The position numbers were made by a program, and so were the translations under genes. A stretch of 64,000 nucleotides of DNA from Furcasterigmium furcatum (taxonomy: Eukaryota > Ascomycota > Sordariomycetes > Glomerellales > Plectosphaerellaceae), in contig BCIA01000002.1 of NCBI GenBank assembly GCA_001599815.1, positions 2,577,626-2,641,625 of the forward strand, written 5' to 3'. Numbering within the stretch: position 1 is the stretch's first letter; each line of letters starts with the position of its first letter. The notes under the pieces were generated by a model. That model saw nothing but the letters and a program-made list of their open reading frames with translations, searched no databases and was not told the origin of the DNA. Below are positions 34,101-43,759 of this stretch, piece by piece.

Positions 34101-34622
34101 CTCCTCATCCTCGGTTTCGCCGGGTTTGATCTTGACTGCGCCAACACCTTCATCTTCGGCATCCTCTAGACTGGCCGAGCTGCCACTGCTGCCGGTATTG
34201 CTGCTGCTGTTGCTGCTGCTGGTGCGGCTTGGACTCCGGCCATGACTCCAGCCCGCAGCAACCTGGGCACTGGCAACTCCCATTTCAACGTTTTGGTTGT
34301 TTCCCTCTTCTTCTGTGTTGATTTCATCCAGGTCTCCCTCGGCGTCCTCTTCCTCGGCTTCATCGTGCTCCTCCTCATTGTCGAATGAAACTGCTTCGTC
34401 GTGCTGAATTGCATCGGGGAGGAGTCTGCGACGAGTGCCATCTTCAGGCACAAGGTCTGGCGGTTGCAAACTGAAAGGGGTCATTTGAAGGTCGGAGGCA
34501 GATGATCGTTCGCCTGGCTCTGCGTGACTCTGGGAAGGTGAGCCCTCGTCGCCGTCCATGTCCTCCTCGGAGACCACCACGCTCTGTTGGAGCTCCTCCT
34601 CAGCAAGCTGGGCGCTGGCCAT
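31185..34622 (-). CDS. MYST histone acetyltransferase with PHD finger (Sas3 type)
   Basis: Exons 34622-33872, 33820-33773, 33715-33642 and 33599-31185 (minus) give 1095 residues. The N-terminus is acidic (long Glu/Asp/Ser runs). Splicing out two 3n introns restores a Cys4-His-Cys3 PHD finger: C223, C226, C244, C247, H252, C255, C273, C276. The MYST domain lies at about 526-810: C2HC finger (CEFC at 558 to HKLKC), catalytic Cys664 in NNVSCILTLP, acetyl-CoA loop QRKGYG at 672-677 and catalytic Glu698 in SPEKPLSDMG. The tail is Pro/Arg/Gly-rich. The PHD-MYST order fits the Sas3/MOZ branch, whose NuA3 complex acetylates histone H3. The third intron is only 42 nt. ATG 34622 was chosen over an upstream in-frame TTG. 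Confidence 0.92.
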
Positions 34623-35255
34623 GAGGTTTTTGCGCAGACGGCTTCCAGGCGGCCCCAGTCGTGGAGTTTGAAATGTCAAATAGTGATGCTGAAGGTCGTG
34701 ATATCCTAGGCCAAAGGCTCAAGGGTCATGGTCCACGATGGATGGTGGAGACCGTGAACGCGTCAGCAGTGAGTGGTCTGTCGCGTCACATTGGGCAGAT
34801 TGACTACTGCGCCTGTAGAGGTCTTCGAGAGTGAAGGAAGAGGTTGCTGGGCGTAGACGAGCGCACGCGGTTTCGGAAGGAAGTCGAAGAGTGGGAGGCT
34901 CGAGACAACACAACGCGATGCGATTGGATTGGTTCTGGGGAGCGAGGGTTGAAGGGAGATGTGGTCCACCTGCGATGGTCGGTGCTTTGAGTTTAGCTTC
35001 CTAGGAAGGTTGCCTGCAAAGGGACCTTGGCAACTTGGGTAGTCATATCTTATCTGCACGTGATCCCCTTTTCCTTAGCGCAATTGAGTTGGACCGAGCA
35101 ACTCCAACATCAACCTCCAGGTCCGGTTCTGACATCGATCGACCCGCGAGCCACACGCGACGTGCTTCACGACAAGCCGCTAGAACAGCGCATCGACCGC
35201 AATTACAGAAAGCCGAAATCGCATTCGAGAGGGGACACAACACGCATCGCCCACC
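34623..35255. other. Divergent promoter acetyltransferase / MWFE subunit
   Basis: 633 bp between divergent starts. It should carry both promoters; a CACGTG box lies at about 35056. No gene was supported. Confidence 0.5.
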
Positions 35256-35773
35256 ATGCCTATTCCTTTCGAGACATTGCTTCCATATGGAATCATCGTG
35301 GCTGTACGCCTCGATCAGTCCCCATGACCGATCAGTCAGCACTGACCTTTGCTGCAGATGTTCGGAGTCACCGGTACGGGCTTTGCGCTTGTCAAAAAAG
35401 CCAAGAACGGCGGAAAAAACCACCGATGGGGCCTGGATCAATGGGACAAGGTAAGAGCAGCCACCATTCCTCCAAGGGCACTCATGTGGTTGACTGACAT
35501 GCCCTTCCTTTCCCCGTGTAGCAAAGTAAGGACCTCCTTCCATAACGACACTACTGCCTCCCCTCGAAGACAGATGCCTGACAAAACACGCAGTGATGGA
35601 CCGCGACCGCCGGTTGACTGGAAGCCTACGGGGCCAGACAGACAGCCCTCTTGCACCAACGGGCTTTGAGCTGAATAACCCCTGGAAGGTAAGAAACATT
35701 GCGGCAACAACACGTAGCGTTTGCACGGAGAGGCTAACTTCGCGAATCTCAGCTGGAAAAGCGAATCTCCTAA
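35256..35773 (+). CDS. NADH:ubiquinone oxidoreductase MWFE-type subunit (NDUFA1-like)
   Basis: Five exons give only 86 residues: 35256-35303, 35358-35450, 35522-35525, 35594-35688 and 35753-35773. The protein begins MPIPFETLLPYGIIVAMFGV, with one hydrophobic span at about residues 10-28, then GGKNHRWGLDQWDK, QMMDRDRRLTG, FELNNPWK and LEKRIS, which is the layout of the fungal complex I MWFE homologue. It would be a single-pass accessory subunit of the mitochondrial inner-membrane arm. Exon 3 is just four bases (CAAA) between AG and GTAAGG; without it the DK-QMMDRDRR join loses phase. The last intron has a GCTAAC branch site. The gene converges on the Ncs6 gene, with 179 bp between stops. Confidence 0.88.
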
Positions 35774-35952
35774 GAACCCTTTGGAAAGCGAGCAGACGTG
35801 CGGAGGCCCTCCGGGCTGGAGACGTGACTGAGGGCAGCAACGGCGCGGCATCAGTAGTTCCCGACAGGAATAAGTACATCAATTTCGACCACATGCAGTG
35901 CTGCACAGGAGCCATCCTGTTCTACAGGAGAGATGAGGAAGAAACTTTTCAT

Positions 35953-37116
35953 TTAGATCTCCAGCCCCTGTCTGTTCTTGTTGAGGCCTTCCACCAAGAC
36001 ACATGCTTGACACAAAGTCTGGCTTGTCATGAAGCCACAGACCTGGCAATTCCGCATGATTTGTTTCCGAGGTTGTGGTGCCGACTTGCCGCCATTCGAC
36101 GCCCGCGCTGTGGCAGATACCGGTCTCGTCACGCCCTTGTCAGTGAAGTCCGTCTCTAACCCACGGGCGTCAGCTGTACCATGCAACTTCCGTTCCAGGT
36201 GTTCCAACTCACCGTCCTTTCCACTCCTGCGGTTGGATGATCCGCACCCTGTCGAGTCTCCTTCATCCGGTTCCATGTCAGTCGACATGCCCGGCACCAG
36301 ACGAGCCATGTCTTCGCCACTTCTGACGATGTCCAGGATGGCGCTTGGGCGAACTCGCTCGAGATTTTTGATAAGGGTCCGAGCAGTGCCACGGAATGCC
36401 TCGGGACTGTAGATGCATTCGGTGCTGAAGTAATCGAGTCTTTTGTGGTGGGCGTAGAGGACGATCTCCTTCTCGTACGAGTACTTCAGAGGCTTGCTTC
36501 TTTTGACATCGCTCTTGTCGTCCCCAGTGACGATGCTGGTGCTGCGTGACAGCCGTGGCAGGTCGCCCCTAAGCAGGTTCATCAAGATGGTCTCAGCGAC
36601 ATCATCCGCGTTGTGGCCTGTGACCAGATGTCTGATCTCCAGTGCCTTGGCTCCACGGTCGAGTGCCTGTCGCCGGAAAACCCCACAGTACGTGCAATTC
36701 CCTTTCTTGCCGATTGCGTCAACAACCTGATCCATGGTCCAACCGTACAGCTCGTCGTAGCCCATGATAGTGAGCGGCATATCGTACTGAGCGGCATTCC
36801 TCTTGACAGTCTCGAGTGAGTCGTCTCTGTATCCCTTGATGCCCTCGTCGATACTCAGGAGCACGAGATCCAAGCCGTAGCCGTGTCGTTCATTCAGGGT
36901 CTTCATGACGGACGCCAGAACCGTGGAATCTTTGCCGCCGGAGGCGCCAATAGCAACCGTCTCTCCCTGTCGGAAGAGAGAAGAGCTTGTGATCGTATGG
37001 TGTACCTCATCCTCAAAGACTCTGATGAAACATTCTTTACAGAGCTTCTGGTAGTTCTTTGGCCGCTTGACCACAGCCCGCTCAGTTTTGCATCGGGCGC
37101 AAATGAAGGGCGCCAT
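35953..37116 (-). CDS. NCS6: Cytoplasmic tRNA 2-thiolation protein 1 (Ncs6/Ctu1)
   Basis: A single exon of 387 codons. It has the N-terminal CxxC pairs C6/C9 and C26/C29, the PP-loop SGGKDST at 59-65 that binds ATP, the catalytic-site cysteines C141/C144 (NCTYCG) and C234 (STECIYSPEA), and the C-terminal zinc pairs in NCQVCG and LCQAC. These are the hallmarks of Ncs6/Ctu1, which with Ncs2/Ctu2 adenylates and thiolates wobble uridine 34 of tRNA-Lys, -Glu and -Gln, using sulfur carried by Urm1. A low-complexity insertion of about 70 residues before the C-terminal zinc site is variable in fungi. It shares a 348-bp divergent promoter with eL8. Confidence 0.96.
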   Translation of the reverse strand: MAPFICARCKTERAVVKRPKNYQKLCKECFIRVFEDEVHHTITSSSLFRQGETVAIGASGGKDSTVLASVMKTLNERHGYGLDLVLLSIDEGIKGYRDDSLETVKRNAAQYDMPLTIMGYDELYGWTMDQVVDAIGKKGNCTYCGVFRRQALDRGAKALEIRHLVTGHNADDVAETILMNLLRGDLPRLSRSTSIVTGDDKSDVKRSKPLKYSYEKEIVLYAHHKRLDYFSTECIYSPEAFRGTARTLIKNLERVRPSAILDIVRSGEDMARLVPGMSTDMEPDEGDSTGCGSSNRRSGKDGELEHLERKLHGTADARGLETDFTDKGVTRPVSATARASNGGKSAPQPRKQIMRNCQVCGFMTSQTLCQACVLVEGLNKNRQGLEI

Positions 37117-37464
37117 TCGGCAGCGTCAGGTCGTCGCTGAAAACCGGGCACAGATTATGGGCCCCAACCAAGAGTCTCTGTCCGGGCAATACTAGTTGAC
37201 TGGCGTGTGAGCGCACCTTTTGGGTCTGAATGTCCAAACTCATCAACTGACTGACAGGGGAGGTATGGAGTCGGCACCATTTGGCGGCCAATTCTCATAT
37301 CACGTGCCGATAAGATATGGATGGGGCTTGTTCGACCAATGAAACGATCTCGGTAGGGCACACACAAGAAAACTACTAGGTGGAGAGCACTTTCTCTTTT
37401 TTTTCGCGATCCTCCCCCCAAACTCTACGACAAGCATCCTCGAGAGCCCCCGTTGACGACCAAA
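37117..37464. promoter_or_regulatory. Shared divergent promoter NCS6 / eL8
   Basis: 348 bp separate the two start codons. It contains a CACGTG-type box near 37302-37307 and, just upstream of the eL8 ATG, a pyrimidine-rich tract (37383-37435, with an 8-T run and a C run) of the kind common in highly expressed fungal genes. Transcription start sites cannot be placed. Confidence 0.5.
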
Positions 37465-38638
37465 GATGGTAAGTTGAGACGACCCAACGCGAATACTTCA
37501 AAGCCTTGTGCTCTTCTCTGCTCTCCTCTTGAGCACCATGCAGTTCTGCTCGCTCTCATGCGGCAGACTGCAATTTCCGCCCAGGCCGAGCTGATACTTT
37601 CGTTGATGCTCCCCTGTGGTGATGATATTGGCTGGAGACGCAATTGACGAGCATGGAATGCAAGTCATGGTCTCTTTAGAGAATCGCAAAGACAGAAATG
37701 TGATCGAGCATTCGCTGATGTCTTTCTTCTCAATGACAGCCTCCCAAGTCCGGTAAGAAGGTGGCTGCTGCCCCTTTCCCTCAGGGAAAGGCTGGCAAGA
37801 AGGGTCCCAAGGTACGCTCATCCCCCATGAACCCAACAATGTTTGCAAACATGTCGACGCTGACCCTTCTTTAGAACCCTCTCCTCGAGAGGCGCCCGCG
37901 CAACTTCGGCATCGGCCAGGACATCCAACCTCGCCGTAACCTCTCCCGCATGGTGAAGTGGCCCGAGTATGTCCGCCTCCAGCGCCAGAAGAAGATCCTG
38001 CAGATGCGCCTGAAGGTCCCTCCCTCGATCGCCCAGTTCCAGCACGTCCTGGACCGCAACACTGCCGCCCAGGCCTTTAAGCTTCTCAACAAGTACCGCC
38101 CCGAGACCAAGGCCGAGAAGAAGGAGCGCCTCGTCCAGGAGGCCACCGCCGTCAAGGAGGGCAAGAAGAAGGAAGACGTCAGCAAGAAGCCCTACACCGT
38201 CAAGTACGGCCTGAACCACGTTGTCGGCCTCATCGAGAACAAGAAGGCCTCGCTTGTCCTCATCCCCAACGATGTCGACCCCATTGAGCTCGTCATCTTC
38301 CTGCCCGCCCTCTGCCGCAAGATGGGCATCCCCTACGCCATCGTCAAGGGCAAGGCTCGTCTGGGCACCGTCGTCCACAAGAAGGTTCGTTACTGCCATT
38401 TGCCACGCTGCCGCACTCAATCACTAACATGGCTTAGACCGCTGCCGTCCTCGCCATCACCGAGGTTCGCTCTGAGGACAAGAACGAGCTCTCAAAGCTC
38501 ATCTCGGCGGTCAAGGAGGGCTACCTGGAGAACACCGAGCAGTCGAGGAAGCAGTGGGGTGGCGGCATCATGGGTGCCAAGGCCCAGGACCGCATCGCTA
38601 AGAAGAAGAAGGCTCTCGAGTCCGCCATCAAGGTTTAA
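37465..38638 (+). CDS. 60S ribosomal protein eL8 (L7a/L8)
   Basis: Four exons (37465-37467, 37740-37811, 37875-38384, 38438-38638) give 261 residues. Exon 1 is the ATG alone, directly followed by GTAAGT; exon 2 then begins PPKSGKK. The rest is a complete eL8: NFGIGQDIQPRRNLSRMVKW, KKILQMRLKVPPSI, and the L7Ae-type RNA-binding segment GLNHVVGLIENKKASLVLI with DPIELVIFLPALCRKMGIPY. Codon use is strongly biased to C-ending codons, as expected for a very highly expressed gene. The first intron is 272 nt, far longer than the other introns of the window apart from one in NUP98-96. eL8 is a structural protein of the large subunit that also aids early pre-rRNA processing. Confidence 0.96.
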
Positions 38639-39338
38639 AGGTGGAGGATACCCCGAATGCATTAGCGTGATAGGTTCGAGCCAGCTGGACAGCTGCTCTG
38701 GGGGGCTCTTGATTTCTTCAGGCAGACAGGATGGCAAAAATCACAACGGATTAGGAGTCTAGGTTCATGAGAAATGTTACTGAACCCTGCGAGTCCAACA
38801 CTATCGATTGTAATAGGGATGGGTCCCGGAAGCGGCGGGCACGTATGCCTGTCGTGTCCGAACCCTATGCCGACCCAGTCAATGAACCTGTCCAGCTCGA
38901 AGGTTATTTTAAGTGCCCCAAGACCGATCACCCATGAAAGGGTGGGGGGAGCCCGAGTCCGAGGCCCATTGATAGTGGCCTTGTGCCTTATTATGTGCAT
39001 CCAGGGGTCTGGAAATGGGAGTCCTGTTGCCATTACCGCCTAGCATAGGATCCAGAAAGAAGTGAAGAACAACGGTGCGATTCTCGAGAGCACTAGCGCT
39101 GTAGACATTGGCGGAATTCAAAGTGGTTTTGGGTTCAGAGAGGTGAGTCCTTGCCAAGGAACATGATGCAGGATATCACAGGAGAGGTTGGGGTCTGGAA
39201 GCCACAAAGTGCTGGTAGCAACCAGGTTACGCATCAATTCATCTCGTCGTTGTCTAGGTCCCCTAGCACAAGTGGTCCGCTTGAGAGGGCTTCAATCGAA
39301 TATCAGCCCTTCTGATGCCAAGATTTCGTCATGCTTTC
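38639..39338. other. Convergent intergenic region eL8 / NTF2
   Basis: 700 bp between two stop codons, holding both 3' UTRs. ORFs on both strands in this stretch lack motifs. No RNA gene was recognised. Confidence 0.5.
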
Positions 39339-39985
39339 TTAGCCGAACACGAGCTTGAAGATGTCGTTGAAGACGAAGAAGTTGCCAGATGGGTCGCGCA
39401 TAAGCTGGAACGTCTGGGAGAAGTTCATGGGACGCTGCTCCTCATCGACCTTCGTTGCAGGAAGCAAGGCGTCAGCAGGCACCAATGTAGCAGGGTTGGG
39501 GGAGGCGATTACGTACCAAGAGCTGACCGGTGATGAGAATCAAGATGCCGCCTTCCACGGTGGGCTGGGAGTCCAGGGTGGAGACCTGGTGCTTAACTGA
39601 CTCGAAAGGCAGGCTGGAGAGTTTCTCGACGATGGGGTTGACGCCGAGAACCGAAGCGCTCTCGAAAGTGAGCATGGAATGGTCGCGCTGTAATGGGTGT
39701 CAGTGGGCTGCGCGACAATCCGCCACAGGCAGGAGGCAGGTGGGACTGTACGTAGAGGCTGGCAAGGCCCTTGCGGTCGGAGTCGAACTGGTTGTAGTAG
39801 AACTCAACGAATTGCTCTGTATGGAACGGATCCGAGGGTCAGTGATGGAAAGTCGACGATGGGCGAGGGCCAGCTCCATCGCGGAGTACTACATACTCGC
39901 AACTTCCTCGAAGTCTAATGCAACGAGTTAGTAAATAGCCGTCAAGTCAGTTAAATGCGCCGATGGTCTTACTTGGCGTCGACAT
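39339..39985 (-). CDS. NTF2: Nuclear transport factor 2
   Basis: Five exons on the minus strand (39985-39973, 39914-39897, 39816-39752, 39687-39517, 39449-39339) give exactly 125 residues, the standard NTF2 length. The joined protein reads MSTPNFEEVAKQFVEFYYNQ, then RDHSMLTFES, VNPIVEKLSSLPF, QPTVEGGILILITGQLL, and ends FNDIFKLVFG. NTF2 dimers carry RanGDP into the nucleus by binding FxFG nucleoporins, so it works with barrier proteins such as the NUP98 half encoded at 20-26 kb. The first two exons are only 13 and 18 nt. Introns are 58, 80, 64 and 67 nt. Confidence 0.95.
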
Positions 39986-40803
39986 CTTGAGCTGTGATGG
40001 TTTGGGATCCGAAAAGGTCTGCAGTGTACGAAGGGACTGGAGGTTGGGCGACCTTTGGGGCGAAATTCGTTGGACGTTGTTGCTCCGTCGAGTGGTAGAA
40101 GTGGTCACGGAGGGGATCATCGACGCGGGGAGATGGCAACACAGGAAATTGCTCTCAAGTGGGGGGATGTCCAGGTACTGCACTAGTGTACCCTTTTGGA
40201 AGGTATAGTCTGGATCTGAAGTCCCCCGGTTCCAGCCTTTTTCTCCGATTTTGCGCAGCAACGGTTGCCAGCCGCATCAAACCTCGTCTTCTTGCATAGA
40301 TGGCGGGGTAGCTCTTCAGGTTTTCAGGCGAATTTCAAGCAGAGAAAGACCGGCCTGGTGCCTGAGGCATTGACGCGCTCTGTCCATCAACACTCAACGA
40401 CCGAGAGAACGACTGGAGTCTGCCGTCCCTCCATCATGACATGACATAGAGCAGTCTGGGTTCTTTCTCTGATGGATTCTGCAGAAGGGTTTGGCTAGTC
40501 GCATTCCATGTATGTGCTTTTCACGTGCTGTGCTTTTCACGTGCTGTGCTTTTCACAGTGCTGGGGCAGCACTCGCATCTATGCCAACAAAACCCAAGGT
40601 GTTACCATCCACGCGTGATTCTATGGTCGTCCCGAGTCTAAGCCAATGAGCCTGCCGCCTGGACAAAAATCAGAGACATAACCTATCTATGACTGCGGTC
40701 TGCCGAGCATGCTTAATGATCATGCCGTCATCAATATTCGTGTCCGGAGGAGGGAAGCAACTCGGTCTCCCTAAATGCGTACAGGATGTCATGTTTGTTG
40801 TGA
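39986..40803. other. NTF2 promoter and DUF7918-gene 3' region
   Basis: 818 bp between two minus-strand genes. It includes a tandem 16-bp repeat with two CACGTG boxes (40513-40561), listed separately. No gene was supported. Confidence 0.5.
40513..40561. repeat. 16-bp tandem repeat carrying CACGTG boxes
   Basis: Two perfect copies of tgtgcttttcacgtgc (40513-40528 and 40529-40544) are followed by a third in which CACGTG is changed to CACAGTG (40545-40561). The palindrome CACGTG, the core site of many bHLH factors, therefore occurs at 40522-40527 and 40538-40543, about 540 bp upstream of the NTF2 ATG. Confidence 0.9.
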
Positions 40804-42668
40804 TCATAATTCCTCCTCCTCCTCTGCTTTCGACATCTTCCTTACATCTTGCGAGGCTGCAGATGGGTTTGAGGCGGACGATGGTGTAGGCTGTGCAGAT
40901 GCGTTCAATGCTGCAGCCAGACCCAGGTTCTCATCATTGCCTCCAGAGAGACTAGCCCGCTGTTTCTTCAGTGGGCTGCCAAAGACAGCATTGGGCAGTA
41001 GCTCGTCCCCTGAGACGGCGACACCCGAGGCGCTGTCCTTCCCAGTCTGGCCGATGGCAGCCGAACCTCCAGTAGAAGCTGCCAGGGTCGAATTGGCCTG
41101 GTTCTCAACAATCTTGGACGCACCGGTGCCTGGCTCGGCTGAATGAGCTCTTTTGAGCTGCTCAGGGGTACGACGTCAGGAAAACGTTACCGCAACGTAG
41201 CTGTTGGGGCAGGGCACTTACGTGAATTCGGTTGACCCCATCTGCTAGCTCACCCTGAAAGCGCAAATCTTCTGGCGCCAGCGTTGCTCCGAAATCTTTC
41301 TCGTCAACTTCGTCCATCTTGCCCATGACAACGCTGTCGTTGTCTTCTTCGTCATCGCTGTCATCGTTCAAAGCGCCACTGACGTTGCCGACGCTCTTCT
41401 TTCGAGCCTTGCGGCGTCTCGTTGCTTCCGCTCCTTGATCCCGGAAGGAGGAAAATCCAACGGTACCGGTGGACTTCAGGGGGCCGAGATTGGAGAAGTC
41501 AAGCTGGCCCGATCTTCGTTTCGCAGAGCTGGGGGTCGCTTGCGTGGTCTTCGAGGATGACAACACGCCAATCTTCTGCAATTGCCCTGCGGTCGTTGGT
41601 TAGCTTGCGTAGGAAGGACATCACAGCATCAGACATACTGTCTCCACGGTAGAAGAAAGTGAATGCGGCGTAAGGCTTTTCGGGGCCATCAATTCCAGTC
41701 ACGGTTTGTGTGCTGATGGTCTTCGGGTCCAACGACTTGGGTTTGGCGAAGCTGGTCGTGTGCTCCACGTCGGCGTCCATGCCCCCGTTGGTGGCCGTCT
41801 TATTGCCAGACTGCTCCTCATCGTCGTCGTCATGAGCGTCGAACTGCGGGGAGTATTCACCCTTTTTGATCTCCCCGGATGCTAGGACGCGAAACATGAG
41901 AACCTTGATTTGGCCGGTGGCCTCGGGTGGCTCGTCGTCATCGTCCGAGAGCGAATCCGAGCTGAAGTTGTCGAGGATAGCCTCGACGGGAGAGCCCTCG
42001 TCTGCACCGTACCTCAGAGTATCGCGCGGTCCACCGCTCTGGCCTTCGGTTGTCGCGCGCTGGCGTCTCCGCCTCCTTTCAAACTTCTGGCGTCGCTTCT
42101 CCAGCTTCTCAGCCGCGTCGTGACCCTGGAGGTCGAGACCGTTGAGCCATCGCTCGAGTCCCACTTCGCGAAACAGGAATTCTCGCTCTGCGAGACCACC
42201 ACCTTCGGTTTCGGGAACCTGAACCCAGCGACTGTTGACCCATGTCTCCTCTCCGGGGCGTAGAAGGGTAGCGACCTCCTCCTTCGACCTGCCGTCGAAA
42301 TATATGTACGCAGCGATGGTCTCATTCTCGGAGTTGGTCATGGGGATATATGGATTGACAACACCGCCGTTCCGCCCCCGTTCCGAGTTTGTGGTGGATA
42401 GACCGCCAACGAACTGGGGCTTGGGATAAGGATTGCTCTCGGTGGGCTTGGGTGTCGAGTAGGGTATCGGAAGACCAGGTGTCAGGAGGGTAATGGAGAT
42501 GGCGAATTTGGCCGGCTCGGGCTTGTGGCTGTCGGGGTCGACCTGAGGTTGTGGGACGGGTATGTAGGTGCTGATGCGAGAAAAACGGCTCTGTTTTTGT
42601 GGCCCGTATTCGGGCAGCGGTGCCCCGTTGGCATGGATGCTGACCGCGATGCCCTTGAAGCACGGCAT
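40804..42668 (-). CDS. DUF7918 family protein of unknown function
   Basis: Exons 42668-41639, 41586-41222 and 41157-40804 (minus) give 582 residues; introns are 52 nt (with GCTAAC branch) and 64 nt. The start MPCFKGIAVSIHANGAPLPE and the following beta-rich half (EYGPQ, STYIPVP, IAAYIYFDGRS, WVNSRWVQVP, FLFREVGLERWL) fit the fungal DUF7918 fold, roughly residues 1-330. A basic stretch (EKRRQKFERRRRRQR) and an acidic stretch interrupt it. The C-terminal half is Ser/Ala/Glu-rich with KARKKS, a possible nuclear signal, and ends in a run of glutamates. No biochemical role is known, so none is assigned. Confidence 0.85.
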
Positions 42669-43759
42669 AGTAGAGGATCTGCTCGGTGTACGGCGTTTAT
42701 CTGGATCACGCGGCAGCAATGCTCTGTCGCCTCAGGCGAGGCCCGCTGTTGACTTGTAGGAGTCGCGACGGATCGACAACAAGGCAACGCTTGGATGGGA
42801 GTGTTGTTGGCAGGTCGGTTCTTTGCGTCTGGCAGAGCCCAAGCAACAAGGCGTCGATGACCTGTCGGGCGTTATGCAACCAGGTGTAGCCCAGCAGGAG
42901 CTGGATCAGTGCTTGAGCGCTTGTTGTGGTTGTGGCTGCGATAAATACCGGGTAGAAGGCGGTGACGTCTAAACAGCCGAAGTGGACTGGGATACAGTAG
43001 TTGGGAGGCCCGAAAGCTCGAAAGGTCGTGGTGGTGCCTGGTGGTTCAAGTTTGTGGGCCTGCGGGGCGGCGTTGCCTGCCAGCCGGTGAGCGAGTCTCC
43101 GCCCAATCACTAGGTAGTTATGGCATAGTACTAAGTAGGTAGTAGGTACCCGACTCCATACTCACCACCTCACCTATTGGGTATCTACTCAGCCTGGTGG
43201 GTGGGAGTTCCAACTGGACAGGACAAGTCCGGCGCCTTTCTTGGGCACCGACCTGAATTCCTCGTCGCTTTCGGTGTGTTGGACAGATGGAAATCGTCCG
43301 GGGTAAGTCATAAATTCCATGTTTCGAATTGCCACAAGTCCAGCAAGTGCGCCTCTCGATTTACAGCTACTCGACCGGTCTAGGGACATGCTTAGTAGTC
43401 CTTACGGTGCCTGCCCTGCCCTGGGGCTCTCCACATGACATTCACTGACTCCAGATGCAGCCTCGGACAACAACACAATCTCTCCAACCATAACTGAGTA
43501 GTGTTCCTGTTAGCCTCAAGAGTCGACTACCTTTCTGACGTTACCTTATCCAAGGCCCTCTCACGAGAAGGTGTATGGGTCTGCTATATCCGGCATGTTT
43601 CTGATTCGGAGGCAGTAACAGCCCCGACCACTCACGGTTCTTCTCTGAGAGCAACGCCAGCAGAATCGGCCGTCAACTTGAAGACGCAGCCTACCTTCAG
43701 CTAACCGCAACTTCCGTGTGGGCTGTAACACGCCGACCGCCTGTGTCTTGCGGCGGAAA
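42669..43759. other. Divergent promoter region DUF7918 / SET gene
   Basis: 1.09 kb between divergent genes. A dense TAGGTAGT/AAGTAGGTAGTAGGTACC cluster lies at 43111-43150. ORFs on either strand have no motif. The ATG of the SET gene is preceded by an in-frame GTG-initiated extension that is not needed. Confidence 0.45.

Noticed and set aside
35043..35915. 290-codon minus-strand ORF opposite the MWFE-type gene
   Set aside because: It runs antisense across all five exons and introns of a recognised gene and has no motif.
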